A DNA stretch of 64,000 nt from Micrasema longulum (Eukaryota; Arthropoda; Insecta; Trichoptera; Brachycentridae), in contig JAGVSM010000919.1 of assembly GCA_022494885.1 (NCBI GenBank), forward strand, positions 28,101 to 92,100, written 5' to 3'. The translations under genes were made by a program, and so were the position numbers. The notes under the pieces were generated by a model. The model searched no databases, was not told where the DNA came from, and saw only the letters and a list, made by a program, of their open reading frames with translations. Positions 21,835 through 34,086 of this stretch are shown one piece after another (position 1 is the first letter of the stretch; every line of letters begins with the position of its first letter).

Positions 21835-22985
21835 TTTCTTTTCCCATGGTCCCTTTTCTGTATACTTAGTGGAGCCGACTCAGTAATTCTGTAGGGTTAC
21901 TCTCAAATTGTGGTTGAGGTACGCAGATGCGAGAAATTCACGAATTGGATTAGAGTGCATTAAGGTTGAGACATCACGCAAAATGCTTTTTTTGACAATT
22001 AAGCATTCTGAGCGCCATTTCCATCCCTTCTGCCTCCGCGATCAAATTGAATTTGACCATTGGAAGATTTCGGAAGTACCCTCAAAAAAGGTAGACATTT
22101 ATCACTCAGAAAAATTAAATTTCAGAAAATGTTCAATTGGTTGCAGCAGCCTTTAAGCGGTCACCAAAACGCTTAGCTCGAAAGCACACGGTTGCTTTGG
22201 GGATGTCACATCGCTCTTCGAGGATAATTCTTCATGAAAATTTGTCGTTTCATCCTTCGGAAATAGTTCTTAGGAGCTAGTGTTTGTTCGAGAATTGGGT
22301 GTTATTGATTACAAAAACTGCTAAAATCTCTGTTAGAAAATACTATAAAAAATCTTTCCGTGAGGGACATTTTTCTGTGACGCAGTCTGGCCTATTTTCA
22401 TCTTTAAGTCGCTGTCAACAGATAAAAATTTTGATTTTTGCAGAAAATAACCCACGAAAACTTCACAAAAAACAACTCTATTGAATTTGCGTCGAAATTC
22501 ATCGAAACGAGCCTAAAATCATGCGAAAACTTCAGTGAACTACTTTGTCTCTTTTCATCAATGTATCGCTGCTGACTGCCACAAATGCCATTTTGTTTAT
22601 ACAATTTACGCGTGATGTAAAAAATTGTATTTCGGACCTACAAATTTTAATAAATTAAATTTTACCGTTCTTTATGTAAAGCTTTTTAGAGCCGTTCAGC
22701 GGTCTCCGTCTTGCCCTGTTTAATAGTTAAACATGCTACATACTAAAGAGAAACTGTAAAATACAATAGGTTATTACAAAAAAGAAAAGTAGAGCATGGC
22801 AAGAAATTTGAAGATGGAACAATAAAAAATTCGCCAATGATAAATAATGTAATTGTATAAATATGTATGTAAATTTATTGTACACCAAAAAACAAATAAT
22901 TTTTGGAAATATTTTATGTTATAATCGTCAATTAAACCGGAAAATTAAATTAAAATTAAAAATCAAAACAAATAGATCGAAAAAT
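21835..22985. other. No feature recognised
   Basis: Short open frames at 21908-22156 and 22284-22604 carry no family signature. No internal repeat match was found. Confidence 0.4.
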
Positions 22986-22989
22986 TTAC

Positions 22990-23080
22990 CTGCTAAAATT
23001 CAGCATTCTGCCTATGTTTTGAACATTCACATTTTTTTCGATTCTTCCTAGTGATGATTTTTGTAGACAAACATTTGCTT
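22990..23080 (+). repeat. R1 fragment
   Basis: CAGCATTCTGCCTATGTTTT, GAACATTCACATTTTTTTCG and GATTTTTGTAGAC match R1. Confidence 0.45.
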
Positions 23081-23364
23081 CTTAACTGTTAGTCTGAATT
23101 TTGATATGATGTAAATGGACCATTGTCTGATAGATTACTATACAGTTTTACTCAAATTTATAACGGTTTATTTTTTAATTTTATATTTACCGTTTGTTAT
23201 TTAACATTATGTATTAATTAAATCTCCTTTATTAATTTTGAAAATGGTAAAAATAACAAAAAATTTAAGTGGTTAAGTTATTTTTATCTAAAAACGTGGG
23301 AGCTTTCCCTAGTTAGGCAGTTTAGATAACTTACCAGCAAAATACAAAAAATGCGTATGTATAC

Positions 23365-24620
23365 TTATTTATTTATATATTTACGGACATTTTCCACGTA
23401 TACAATTTATAGGGTTTAAATATTACAATAAAATAACAGTTTAAAACATTAAAAAAAAAAAAAAGAAGCATTAACAAACATAAGGGACATCGAGACAAGA
23501 TCTGGACTATTTATTTAGTGCTCGTTTAAATCGTTGTAAACTTAAACCAAAAAAGTTCAGATCCTGTCTTGAGTTAACAATACGACAAAGAGGAGTCATT
23601 GGAGAATTAAGGCCATAGTTTGTTCTATGCTGATCGATGAACAGTACTTCATTGTTTCTCAATCCACGAGTCGGAATATTGAATTTTACTTGTCCCAGTA
23701 ATGATGGAACATCGATTATACCATTTAGTATGCCGAACATATATATGGAGTCAATATTGGTTCTACGTTTTTGTAGACTAGAAATATTTAACATTGACTC
23801 TATTTCAGCATAAGAATAATTATCTCTCTCTAGTCCGAGCATCCACGCTATTTTTCGAAGCAAGCGATGTTGGACTGATTCAATATGATTTATGCGATTG
23901 ACATATAATGGAGACCAGACCACTGAGGCATATTCTAGAAGAGGACGAACAATTGAGCAATAAAGAGTTTTGATTGTACGGACATTAGTAAAATCAGAAG
24001 ATATTCTGTTAATGAAGCCAAGTAATTTCAGTGATTTATTTACTGTATCATTTATATGCTCGTTGCATGTCAGTTTATAGTCCAAAACAATTCCTAAATC
24101 TCTGATGGACTAAACTACATCAATTTTGGAGTTTTCTAATAGGTACTCGAAGGATATTGGTTGTCTTGTTCCATGAAATGACATTATTTTGCATTTTTTA
24201 ATATTTAGTTCTAATTTATTGACTTTACACCATCGGTTAAAAAAGTAAATGTCTGATTGAAGAAGAAAACAATTTTGTAAAGTTTGAATTATTTTGAGAA
24301 TTTTGTTGTCATCCGCGAAGAGCCAAAAACGAGAGTAAGAAAATGATTAAGCAACATCATTAATAAACAAATTAAAAAGCAGGGGTGCCAAATGAGCACC
24401 CTGAGGTACACCCGATGTAACATCAACACTGGTTAATAAATAGTTATTTATTCGAACATTTTGTTTCCTGCCAGTTAGATACGATTAAATAAAAGAGAGT
24501 AACGAATCTCTTATTCCCAAGGCATTTAATTTATACGTAAGAATTTTATGATCTACTGTGTCAAATGCCTTAGAAAAATTTGTATAGAGAACGTCAATCT
24601 GCCTACTCTTCAATAAACCT
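23365..24620 (-). pseudogene. Jockey/CR1-type RT, C-terminal half with 3' tail
   Basis: Minus strand: YTNFSKAFDTVDHKI near 24580, a catalytic LFADDN at about 24311-24325, then an open stretch 24085-23507 (HINDTVNKSLKLLGFINRIS, RPLLEYASVVWSPLY, IESVQHRLLRKIAWMLG). Stops and frameshifts occur around 24100, 24345 and 24480, so the RT is inactive. The 3' UTR has an A-rich run at 23452-23465 (T-rich in the element's sense) and ends TCCGTAAATATATAAATAAA. A second copy is at 34960-35551; it shares MLGLERDNYSYAEIESMLN almost exactly, so the two copies are close relatives. Confidence 0.85.
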
Positions 24621-24844
24621 TTTGTTAAAACTTTGTTTTTTTTTCTTATTGTTTTTGACTGAAGGTACTCATTTTAGTCATTATATCATGTTTCCGTGTT
24701 ACTGTTTGTTAGTTGTAGCTCCTTTTATCTACGAGTTATCTAGGCATTGATTTTGTGAGTTCATGATCAGATCGAAACAGTCTGTAGTAGTTCGTTGAAG
24801 ATGTTAAAATTCGTCTTGCGTACTGCCAGAGTTTTTGGTAATAT

Positions 24845-25214
24845 TTATTTATTTGACACTTTATATGCATATACAATAAATAAACATATCAGGGCGGGCA
24901 TATTGCCTTAAGGCAATTTCTTCCTACCTACCCAAACCGTTCAGTTTGAGAAAATTATAAATACACGGACATATTGAATCTTACAATTTTATACAAAAAT
25001 TAAAAGCAAAGATTAACAAAAATAAATATAAATATATAAAAAAATAACACTATACTATGAAGAGATGAGAGGGGATGGGAAGGAAAGAAGAAGGATAAAG
25101 GAACAATTTAAATATTTAGATAGTGACATTTCAATCTTGACTTAAATGTAAATAATGAAGGGGCGTCTCTAACATTAGTGGGTAATACACGACTACTGAG
25201 AATTTTTTATACCT
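24845..25214 (-). pseudogene. CRC CR1-like RT C-terminus and 3' end
   Basis: The minus strand encodes LSSRVLPTNVRDAPSLFTFK and SRLKCHYLN, aligned with the 8.2-kb copy (LPSTIKDV, FKSRLKKH). The 3' tail shares GGCAATTTCTTCC in reverse with 8190 and 43300. 5' truncated. Confidence 0.65.
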
Positions 25215-25765
25215 CGTTGGTGCGAAGTAGACTCGAGAGTAGCTCGATTCGTTTCTCTACATGAGGGAGTGCGGATACTATCCATGGCTTTATCCCACAG
25301 TGTTCCTCCAGGGTATGCTCGGTTACAACAGTTTGAAGACACGAAGGTATGTATATTTAACTTCGAATTTCTTTCGATTGTTCCGCGGTATTATTGACAA
25401 CTCTGAAATCATGCGGAGCATTAGCTTTTATGTTTCGGATAATTACCATAGACAGTGTCAGCATAGACTGTTTCACATTCCAATATACATGACCAACCTG
25501 CCAATGGTTATGACATTTGGAAGGACTATCTCTAATTTAAACAATATTAATTTGTACTTTTGTCATTTTTCACGTATCTAAAGGAGTTTTTCATTACAAG
25601 ATTCTCTTCCTTATTTAACATATTATTCTCTAGATATTATGTATACTTATGTGTTATTTTTATAAATACCTAATTTCGCTTTATTATTTTAAATAATTCT
25701 ATATTTTTGAATTTCGATATTCTATTTTGTAATGTACATATACATTAACAAATAAAATTTAACTT
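25215..25765 (+). pseudogene. Non-LTR RT C-terminal fragment and 3' tail
   Basis: Open frame MRECGYYPWLYPTVFLQGML, GYNSLKTRRYVYLTSNFFRL, FRGIIDNSEIMRSISFYVSD, ending VRF-like residues and a stop at 25579. The 3' UTR ends TGTACATATACATTAACAAA-TAAA. The best preserved of three copies (2579-2860, 16061-16595). No palm domain. In this copy the GYYPWLYP segment is single; at 2.6 kb it is expanded about six-fold. Confidence 0.7.
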
Positions 25766-25769
25766 ATCT

Positions 25770-26705
25770 TGTTTCAACGTTATTTGTCTATAAATTGACA
25801 TTATTGTTTTCAATTAAAATTTGTCGTTTCAATTTCATTTTGGGTTTAATGTGATCACGTAGATAGTGATATTTGGGGCTTTGGGCTTTATAGGATATAA
25901 ACTTTGATATTAATCTACGAAATTAGAGTATTTCTAGTTTTAGGAGACACTTGAGTCTAGTTTACATCCTTGATTTCTCCCTTACACATTAAATAAACGT
26001 ATCTACTACGTATACCCCTTGTGTTAATCAAAATTGTTTAATGCAATGAGACATTTCAGTGTTTTTTTTAATGTACTTTTTTATAGATCATCTAACTAAA
26101 CCATTTTTTGTCCTAATCATATCAATGTATCGTTTTATTGTCGCTTTATTTTTTTAAATTTTTAAATTGCACCACCCGTGACGTCATGAGTTGTCGACTA
26201 CTCGGTGAGTTTTCCTGACATAATTTTACCCTTTGACCCCTAAACATAGATTTAGTAGAGTTTTCAAACTTTTATATTTGAATTAGATCATTTATATGTA
26301 GCTTCAAATCATTTACATATTTTTATTATATTTTTTATAACTTCACATAAAAAAAGAAGTATAATTGTTGTAAAATTTCCGAAAAGAAATTAAGAACAAC
26401 ATTATTTATTTATTATAAATACGACTTGAGCCAATAACAACAGTTGTATGGAAAAATATATTTATAAGAAACTGAAAAATAAGATCGTAAGACTATGTAG
26501 CAAATACAAACAAGAGAAACATACAAGACTTCGAGCTTACTCATGCCAATCCATCTTCATCCTATACTGTGTTAATGGCGAAGAGATCTACGAAAAGCCG
26601 GGAGATCTTTTCTAAAAATTCTTAAACAATTTTAATTGAAAACTTAAATATTGCGAAAAAATAGCTTACCTGTAATGATAATTATTGTTTATTTTATTTT
26701 TAAGG
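25770..26705. other. AT-rich, no gene; possible R5 remnant
   Basis: 26165-26230 (CCCGTGACGTCATGAGTTGT, CTCGGTGAGTTTT) resembles the R5 segment at 37625-37670. Nothing else recognised. Confidence 0.35.
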
Positions 26706-26710
26706 ATGAA

Positions 26711-26885
26711 CCCGCTAAGCCTCTATTTCGAGGCTTGTCAGCAGGTGGGATAGAGGGGATAAGGAAGGAGGTTATGGAAAGTACACCACAACACCCAGAC
26801 TAATTGAAAAAAAAAAACATGTTTTTTTTTCTTGAAACAGGCGGGAATCAAACCCGCGACGCCTACGGCGCTTGTCTCATATTAT
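26711..26885 (-). mobile_element. tRNA-headed SINE, type S3
   Basis: On the minus strand the B-box arm GCGGGTTTGATTCCCGCC sits near 26850. It is followed by A/T runs, GTCTGGGTGTTGTGGTGTAC, and a body ending in GAGGCTTAGCGGGTTCATCC. A decayed relative is at 42735-42860. The acceptor stem does not close. Confidence 0.6.
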
Positions 26886-27589
26886 TATTGAAGTGTATGT
26901 ACTTCAACCAAGCGGGTGACATCTCTTCGCAAAAATGATCTGGTAGAGTTATTTTTTGGAATTAATTAATTTAAAATATTTTAAACAGTTCAAAGAACCT
27001 TCCAAATAAGGGTATTAGGAGCAAGTTTAGAAATCTTCACAAAAACGTAAAGTTATTTATTTATGCAAAAATAAACTATGAATTAAAACCTACCTACCTA
27101 AATAAAAGCGTTATTCAAAACCATCCCTAAATCTTACAATAACACAGATTTCAATTATACTACTTGACACCGCAAACTAAGCATTCTCCATTGAGTTAGT
27201 GAAGCATAATTAGAAATCTCACAATGAGGAATTCCACTGTTTTCTTTTTATTTTTTTTTCTATTGGCGTACTATTTAACTAAACAAAAATATATTTATTT
27301 ATTTTTGTGCGTTATTTACAAAGATACGATTTTTTAAACTAACATTTATCAAATACCGCGCCAAATGACTGTAATCAGTGTGTCACTTTTCAGTAGTGAC
27401 GTCATGAAACGGTTGGCGTTCTTACTTTCACTGACCTGACAAAAATCTATGGAATATTGTTTTGATTACTTCATTTAATTGATCGTAATTTGCTCATTTA
27501 TACGTCATGGTTGTTTTTACGAACGTTTTGATTTAGAAAAACCTAGAAAGTTGACATAATCTCTGGTTGAAATGTCAACAAAGTTTTAT

Positions 27590-27960
27590 CTGCCGGATTT
27601 CAGGTCGTAGATCGTTATCGATTTTTTTCTATGGTCAACACGTTCCTTATAAGGTGCGGGAGCCTTAAAGCGGAAACCGGAAATATTACACGTAGATATA
27701 AGGAGTGACGTCATTATTTACGATTTTAAAATGAATACTATTTTTAAATTTTTTTATTTATTTTTGCGTGCGTTTTTGAGGTATTTCATCCAACTCTAAA
27801 ATTTTCAAATATTCACGTTTACAAAAAAACATTTTTAAAATTGAATTCCGGGTTGGGATAGAGTTTCTCATTCTTTTATCAAAGTGTTTCGCAAATATCT
27901 CAGTAATTCCGTCAATTGAGATTTTTAAGTTTGCTCCCAATACATATGTACCAACAGTGA
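27590..27960 (+). repeat. Dispersed repeat R5 (diverged)
   Basis: GGAAACCGGAAATATTACAC, AGGAGTGACGTCATTATTTA and an AT tract with AAAAAACATTTTTAAAATTG align with 37685-37900. The minus-strand open frame over it is AT-rich and lacks any signature. Confidence 0.45.
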
Positions 27961-28150
27961 TGTGTTACATCAAAAGCATTCTCACATAAGAAAAACATCA
28001 TTATCATCATCATTCCCTTTCCGCACCAAATAGTGCATAGAGCACTGCATTGTCACACCAATCGCAGCGTATCTTGATACTTTTTTAGCCTGTATAGGGT
28101 ACATATAATTAGTTAATTTTAAAAACTGTTTAATTATTGTAATTTTTTAA

Positions 28151-28345
28151 GTCGGGTTGTGGTCCTGTGGCTAGTGTCTCGGACTCACGGACCAAAGGTC
28201 CGTGGTTCAAATCCCACTCTACCCCAACTCGATTCCATTTTCTAATAGTGAGTTATTTACAACTCGTTGAAAATGGCCCTCAAAATTAAATATTTGGGTA
28301 AATCGTAAGAACGCAAATATTTCTTTTTTTTAAAAAGAAAAAAAA
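28151..28345 (+). mobile_element. tRNA-headed SINE, type S2
   Basis: Best S2 copy: tRNA-like head with A box TGGCTAGTGTC and B box GGTTCAAATCC (28204-28214). The body is TTCTAATAGTGAGTTATTTA, CAACTCGTTGAAAATGGCC and GGGTAAATCGTAAGAACGCA, followed by a T then A run. The acceptor arms do not pair. Confidence 0.85.
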
Positions 28346-28845
28346 AAAAAAAAAAAACGTTTGCACTCTCATACTCGTTCAGCTTGTATTTGTATATATT
28401 TGAACATACATGTAATTTTTAAACTTTAAAATTTTTTAATTTCAATTTTTTCTTTTATAGATTGTGTTATTTATGTACAATTTTGAATTCATTTCCATAC
28501 CTAGTATATTAATTATTTTGTAATTTTTTAAAAACTTTTTCATACCCTTTTAATTTGTAGTGTATTATAATTTTTATTCAGCTTTTGTAAAAAATGGTAT
28601 AGTTTAAAATATTAAAATGTCTGTAAAAAAATATTGTTATCTGCATGTCCCTAAATTAGTTTTTATAAAAACTTCTTGGAAATATTCTATAAAATTATGT
28701 TTAGTATGTTTTCAATTTTTTATTTTTTTTAAATTGTTACATGAAGAAAATATAATCGGTCTATCGCTTCAGATACCAGTCTAGGGATTATTAAATATTC
28801 TCGTGTAAAAACACCCTTTTAAATAAATATTCCATACCAACCATG

Positions 28846-28915
28846 TCGGGAATCCAACCCGAGACCTCTTTAATGGTAGGCAAACATGCTTACCATTACA
28901 CCACAAAGCCGACTA
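28846..28915 (-). mobile_element. tRNA-like SINE head, type S4
   Basis: Minus strand: GTCGGCTTTGTGGTGTAATG with A box TGGTGTAATGG, B-box arm TCGGGTTGGATTCCCGA. It resembles a tRNA-Gly-like head, but acceptor strands do not match (GTCGGCT against CATGG). Confidence 0.55.
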
Positions 28916-29305
28916 AGATAAACATGGGTTATTTTACACCAGGACAAATTTATACCGTCAGGGAGAAAAAAGTTTTTTGCACAGTTTTTTAAGAGTTTAA
29001 AATGATAAACGTATCTTTATGTTGAACATTTGTAAAAGTCCTTGCTCGTATTAAAAAAAAAACAGTATGTCTTATTAATAAAAACTAACGTTCATAATAT
29101 TCTTAGATCACGTATACTGTAGATAAATCATTTCCCCGCTATGTCTCCTTGTTCACACATCTGAATGTGAAAAATATTACACACTCCTCCCTTCAATGGA
29201 ATAAAATCTACTAACCTCTGAGGCCACCTTTGCTTTTCGTTGATTTATATCTCAACGTCTAGGGGTGAAAAATGAAGAGAAATTTGGAATCAATAAAGGA
29301 GCGGA

Positions 29306-29717
29306 TTGCCCTTAAACAGGACTCGGAGTGTCTGGAAATATGTTAAAGAACACTTTCTTCAGTCGATACGAGTAGATTTCATCGTAATAATAAATTTTTA
29401 TTGTCAAAAGTATGAATATTTGTTAGCGTTCGGGAGCATATGGCGCTCACAAATAATACCTTCCAGGCTTCTCATACTGCCAACTTTTGGGCGTAATTGT
29501 GCGTCCACGATACGCAATTTACGCAGCACAATTTACTGAAGTGTCAGCAATGGAAGTTCAGGACATCGATAAGACGTTTACAATAAAAGCTCTCAGGAGG
29601 CATCTTTGGAATGGCCAAACAAAGCAATCTTCTGAACACCTGCTCTTAACACCCGGTACTTATTTTGTTTCAAGTCGTAGTGAGGTGCCACAGTTCGCAT
29701 TCGTAGATAAGAATTAA
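29306..29717 (+). other. Overlapping short open frames, product unknown
   Basis: Two frames (29306-29539 and 29487-29717). The second (YAAQFTEVSAMEVQDIDKTF, ALRRHLWNGQTKQ) looks more protein-like than most noise frames here but matches nothing I recognise. It stops just before the JkB fragment, so it could be upstream sequence of that element or an unrelated relic. Confidence 0.25.
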
Positions 29718-29719
29718 TA

Positions 29720-30240
29720 TTTTTCAGCTGTTCCAATTTATTAACGTGCTGGGTATGAGACAACTGTACCTAAAAGAAGCACTTACACACTTCTGGTCAA
29801 ACAATATGTCCGTACGAGGTTTTCCCAGAGCATGAATTGTGTCATACCCAAAGCCCGTATGACTTTTGCTCAGAGATATCTCTCATTTATCGCACCGAGA
29901 GTGTTCAATATTTTAGAAGAACGTATTAAGCTCTCAAAAACAAAAACTATTTTCAAGAGACGAGTTAAGGACTGGATTTTCCTTAGTGGGAGGGATTTGA
30001 GTGGGAAACTCCTTGATGATTTTACAAATGCTTGAGTTTACTGTTCGCCATATTGATCTGCCATATATATGTTTTTAAATTATTTTTTTAAAGTTTCTAA
30101 CCCTATATTTGTGGTGATATACTCATGTGTCTATGTCATATAATTGCTCGTCCCATCTCAACACAGGACTTTTGGTCCCATGGAGTTGGGACTTATTGTC
30201 TCAAAAAATGTACAATAACCGTATGTATGTAAATAAATAA
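29720..30240 (+). pseudogene. Jockey-like RT C-terminus and 3' end, family JkB
   Basis: Frame pieces read LGMRQLYLKEALTHFWSNNM then, after a frameshift, CVIPKARMTFAQRYLSFIAP, RVFNILEERIKLSKTKT, KRRVKDWIFL. This is the typical last 100 residues of Jockey-like RT proteins. The 3' UTR has CCCATCTCAACACAGGACTT, TGGTCCCATGGAGTTGGGAC and ends TGTATGTAAATAAATAAA. Copies: 14505-15500 (split), 19000-19090 (-), 45130-45545 (+). 5' truncated, no RT core. Confidence 0.75.
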
Positions 30241-30249
30241 ATAAAAATA

Positions 30250-31780
30250 AAAACAAATCATGCATGGTTTTAATCACTACGGGCAACGTGCTTTTTAAAA
30301 TTTTGGCGGTGGTTTACCAACACTGAAAGTTGTAATTTAAAGCCTAAAATAATTTTTAATTGAAAATACACTAGATAAGTTACTAATATCAACATTTATT
30401 TAATCGAGTTATTTTAATAACAACAATTAATAATGCCTTCACATTAACACAAAAAAAAGTGTGCAAATGAAACGAGATATTATTTTATTTATGATTTAAT
30501 AACGCAAGCAATTTGCTTATTATTTGATTTACAATTCGTAAATGTTAACTATTTAAGATGTATCAGAGGGCGCGCCGGAAACGGGACATTGCATATTTTT
30601 AGCTAGTGTATCATAATTTGGTTTAAAGATAATTATAGATATTCGTAAACATGCTGCCAAATGGTTATTTGTCAAACAGGAACAATCTTTTATTTTGCTT
30701 TCATTTATTGATGAAAATGTGGATTTATACAGAAAAATTCCAAAAAAGGAGTTCAAAATACGCACATCTCCAAAAACATGGATATTCTTTTTTTGCAAGT
30801 GAATTTCTATAAAAAAGGTGACAAGTAAGCGACTGGGAATGAATGCGCGTAAAAGAGAGGATAAAATTGTTGAATAAAGAGAGAGAAGGGAGTTTACCAA
30901 TTAAAATACTATTCTTGTCCTGCGGTTTACTTTGGAAGATCATCAAGAAATTTTGATATTCGCGTTGAAAAACTCACGAGATGTCTTCACAATAAGAACT
31001 TCTTCGAATTTGCAAATCACCTAATCAATTTTAATCATTTTAACAAAAATACAAGACTTAAAATCTTAGATTAAAATAATAAAGGATTAAAATACAATAA
31101 AATGGTAATATTTCAAATAAAGAAGGCTTAGAAATATAATTTCCTTTTCATCAATAATCAGACAACCTTTCAATATAGCCCATTGTCCGATGTTCTATTG
31201 TAATGGTCAGCCTTTACCTAGTTAACTCATGCACCTCCCTTCCTCCATCCCTTCCTTTTGAACTATTTCTCCGACAGCATCAAACATTTTTATAAAACAC
31301 AATCAGTGCATGTAAAGAATATCTACTAAATGTATGTGGTTTTAAATTAGTTCGTTGATGAATGAATTTACTAACTATCAGACAACTTTATGTTGGGGAA
31401 ATTCTTACAAATTTCTGCTCTTCAGTAAAAAATAAAACCCAACAAAATATGAAAAGCCTGAAAATCTACTCATAGAATTAGAAATCGTGTGACGAATTGA
31501 CTAATCTACACATTCTGGACATAAAATAAATACTTAAATAAAGCTAAAATATTACATCAGAGTAAGTAAGTAAGGTACAAAATAAAATATTTTCAAAAAT
31601 TATAATTCTATTATATTTTTATTATATACATCCATGTCAAATGCAAACATTAACGATTATTCGTTTCTCATTTAAATTTTATAATTAACTAATTTTTTTT
31701 CACATTTAATGTTTACTTATTTTACTTAAATATATTTTAAAAGATACACTATATAAATTTTACCACAAAAAAGTTTAACA
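30250..31780. other. No gene recognised
   Basis: Minus-strand frames at 30553-30946 overlap each other in two phases and show no signature. The remainder is AT-rich. Confidence 0.4.
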
Positions 31781-32005
31781 CTTTGTATCCCAGAGCCGTG
31801 TTAACACGTGATTATATGACCACGCGTTGTGTCCCGGTCCCGTGTTTTCACGTGATTTACCAGTTGTTCAAAAAAGTGCATTTTATTGACATCTAGTGAC
31901 TTTTATAAGTACTTTTTCGCTGATGGTAAACTACGTGAAAACACGGGACCAGGACACAACGCGTTGTTATTATAATCACATGTTTACACGGCTCCGAGAT
32001 ACAAA
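31781..32005. mobile_element. 225-bp inverted-repeat MITE
   Basis: The left arm (31781-31862) starts CTTTGTATCCCAGAGCCGTG and includes GCGTTGTGTCCCGGTCCCGT, GTTTTCACGTGATTTACCAG. The right arm (31920-32005) is its near reverse complement (GTGAAAACACGGGACCAGGA, CGGCTCCGAGATACAAAG). Arms are about 82 bp with a 57-bp loop. No transposase; superfamily and target-site duplication unclear. Two CACGTG-like E-boxes lie in each arm region. Confidence 0.85.
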
Positions 32006-32009
32006 GCAC

Positions 32010-33005
32010 AAAAAAAGGAGTGAGGCCCTGTATATGTGCAAATGTGGCTCTCCATAAAGGCCAATGTTGGCAAAACCATCATACAAAAATGGCTTATTAA
32101 ATTGTTTTAAATAAATATAGGAATTTAAAATTTATTTAAGCTTGTATTTTTATAATTATGACACGTTTAAGAAACAAAGCATGAAATTTCATAAAAATGG
32201 GCCGGGCACAGGGTAAACTCTATGTGTATTCGGCCGGTGCTCAAAGTAATAATATATTATAACACAGCTAGTTTCACGTATTCAAATAAATATTAAAGTG
32301 TTTAAATAAATTCGTCATTGGTTTCCACAATGTAAATGCTGAAATAATAAATTATATTTTTAACTTTATTTACGAAAACTCAATTGGTCTTTTGACATGA
32401 GAAAAATCTTTGTTTTTAATATTTATTATAAATGACTATGTTTTTTGAATATAATCAAATAAAAAAATAACAGTTTTAGCCAAAAAAATAAATAAACAAT
32501 GGTATTATTTAAGCGTAGGTAAGTAAAATACAAAAAATCAGTGATATTTACGGCATTCGAATGATGAAATTTTTCTAGATTTTACCGCTGTAAGAGTTTT
32601 TAATCTAAAAACTGACAATGGAAAACGCAACATGTTAGTTTTCAAGTCTATGTAGTCTGACGACTTGAATTGTATATGAATCATTTGGTGAAAAAAACAC
32701 ATGTAAAGGTAAAGTCCTGCCTAAACACAGGAATTCCCTAGGCTGTCGGACTTGCAATAAAAAACCTCTGTGAATTTTTAAACTGTGAATAAAATAAAGA
32801 AATATTAAATACATAAATGCTTTTAGTAGCTGAAGCAATACGGCTGCGTCTTACGAAGAGACCGATTTTTCTCAGTTCAACCGACCTTAGAAAATTTATT
32901 ACTGGAAGTTCACGACTAAAACCATCTTTAGGCGAGTATATTAAATCGTGCGTAGAAATACGAATAATATATTCGGGTGAAGTAGAGACGTGGGAGTATA
33001 AATCT
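32010..33005. other. No gene recognised
   Basis: Open frames at 32635-33193 lie on both strands without signatures. AT-rich. Confidence 0.4.
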
Positions 33006-33009
33006 TGAA

Positions 33010-33175
33010 TGATAATATTTAAATTAAACTTATTGCGACAGAGATGGAAAACAGTTTTGAGAAAGCAATATGGAAGTTCAGGCATTAACAAGACTTGCGA
33101 CCTGCCATTGGCTTGTTTAAGTGCCCATTTTATACACTTTGTAACATTCACTATTTTGTCTATGTTTATTAATTT
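33010..33175 (+). repeat. R1 repeat
   Basis: ATTGCGACAGAGATGGAAAA, CAATATGGAAGTTCAGGCAT, CTGCCATTGGCTTGTTTAAG and GTAACATTCACTATTTTG match R1. An inverted copy is at 33855-33992. Confidence 0.65.
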
Positions 33176-33234
33176 ATAATGGGTAATAAACAAAGCATTA
33201 TTTTCATGAAAATCTCCTCAAGTGCACTGTACAA

Positions 33235-33345
33235 TAAACACCCCGAGACGTCTTGCAGCTATAGAGCGCGTATACATTTGAAATTTAGTTTTCCGTTTCC
33301 AATTATATATTATTTTTGTAATATACAGAAACTAGATTGCAACAC
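33235..33345 (+). repeat. R6 motif copy
   Basis: GAGACGTCTTGCAGCTATAG-AGCGCG, then a partial CAACACGTCTTTT 100 bp later; compare 6373-6400 and 6850. Confidence 0.35.
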
Positions 33346-33454
33346 GTCTTTTATTTTATTTTATTTGAGATTTTTACAGCAATTACAAATAAAAATAAGT
33401 AGGAATATATAACAATACTCGAGCCCATCAAAAAAATCTATTGAAAATGTAAAT

Positions 33455-33720
33455 TGTGTATGTAAATGAATGTGTGTATATGTAAATAAATGTGTGTATG
33501 TGTGAATGAATGAATACATTGCAATATATTTAATGTTATGTTAATAACCTAACCTCACCTAACTTTTATGTAACGAATGATCCATGTCCGCTGCTCTAAG
33601 TGTACCGATGCAGTGCCATATGCACTTTCGTGTGCTGACGAGGTAATGATGATGATGGTATTTGTTTAATGTATATATCACATATTTGTGAAAGACATGA
33701 ATGTAAATAAATAAAAAAAA
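33455..33720. repeat. Simple TGTATGTAAATGAA-like repeat and R7
   Basis: 33455-33520 is an imperfect TGTGTATGTAAATGAA tandem. 33590-33660 matches R7 in reverse (GCAGTGCCATATGCACTTTC). The end GTAAATAAATAAAAAAAA looks like a retroposon tail. Confidence 0.4.
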
Positions 33721-33854
33721 TCTTATCCCTTTAAGAAGTAATTCAGGTAATATTTAAATATATATACATGTTATATAATTTATTACGTTATATCTGCAAT
33801 CATTTGGGTATATTAAAAAGATGTAAAATTGTTTTCATGCGTTGTCTAGTAGGT

Positions 33855-33992
33855 GAATTGGTTAGGCTGGATGAATCTTACTCGCATGACTAAGGTTTCA
33901 GCTCTTTTACTTCACAAAAGTCAACAGATGGAAGAGTTGAAGAAATGTGGGTGGTTAAACATAGGCAAAATGGTGAATATTACACAATGTTT
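33855..33992 (-). repeat. R1 repeat, inverted
   Basis: GGTTTCAGCTCTTTTACTTC, ACAAAAGTCAACAGATGGAA and GGCAAAATGGTGAATATTAC are R1 in reverse. It directly precedes the Penelope inverted dimer. Confidence 0.7.
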
Positions 33993-34043
33993 TATTATAT
34001 AAATAAAACACGAGTGATACTTTAATCCACAAATTTGGAATAT

Positions 34044-34086
34044 CCAGTGACCGGTTTCATCGCTTTTGCGACATCTTCGAGACTGG
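34044..34086 (-). ncRNA. Hammerhead ribozyme-like motif in Penelope terminal repeat
   Basis: Minus-strand reading: CCAGT (34086-34082), CTCGAAGA, U, hairpin GTCGC-AAAA-GCGAT, GAAA (34058-34055), CCGGTC and ACTGG (34048-34044). Stem I CCAGU/ACUGG is perfect; stem III is the self-complementary ACCGGU; the site is GUC. The only departure from the hammerhead core is CUCGAAGA in place of CUGANGA. The copy at 43537-43579 has the same variant. Confidence 0.55.

Larger units (their letters stand above)
27948..28968. repeat. R8 repeat split by nested insertions
   Basis: Left half GTACCAACAGTGATGTGTTA ... CATTCTCACATAAGA (27948-28000) and right half GTTATTTTACACCAGGACAA-ATTTATACCGTC (28918-28968) correspond to the contiguous 5567-5648 repeat. 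Between them lie an R7 segment (28015-28060), an S2 SINE (28151-28345), AT-rich sequence and an S4 SINE head (28846-28915). Confidence 0.45.

Noticed and set aside
29487..29717. Host exon
   Set aside because: Composition is fair, but it lies directly against a truncated retrotransposon and has no clear splice sites.
33630..33665. Hammerhead motif from CTGACGAGG
   Set aside because: No stem II hairpin, no GAAA and no pairing strand follow.
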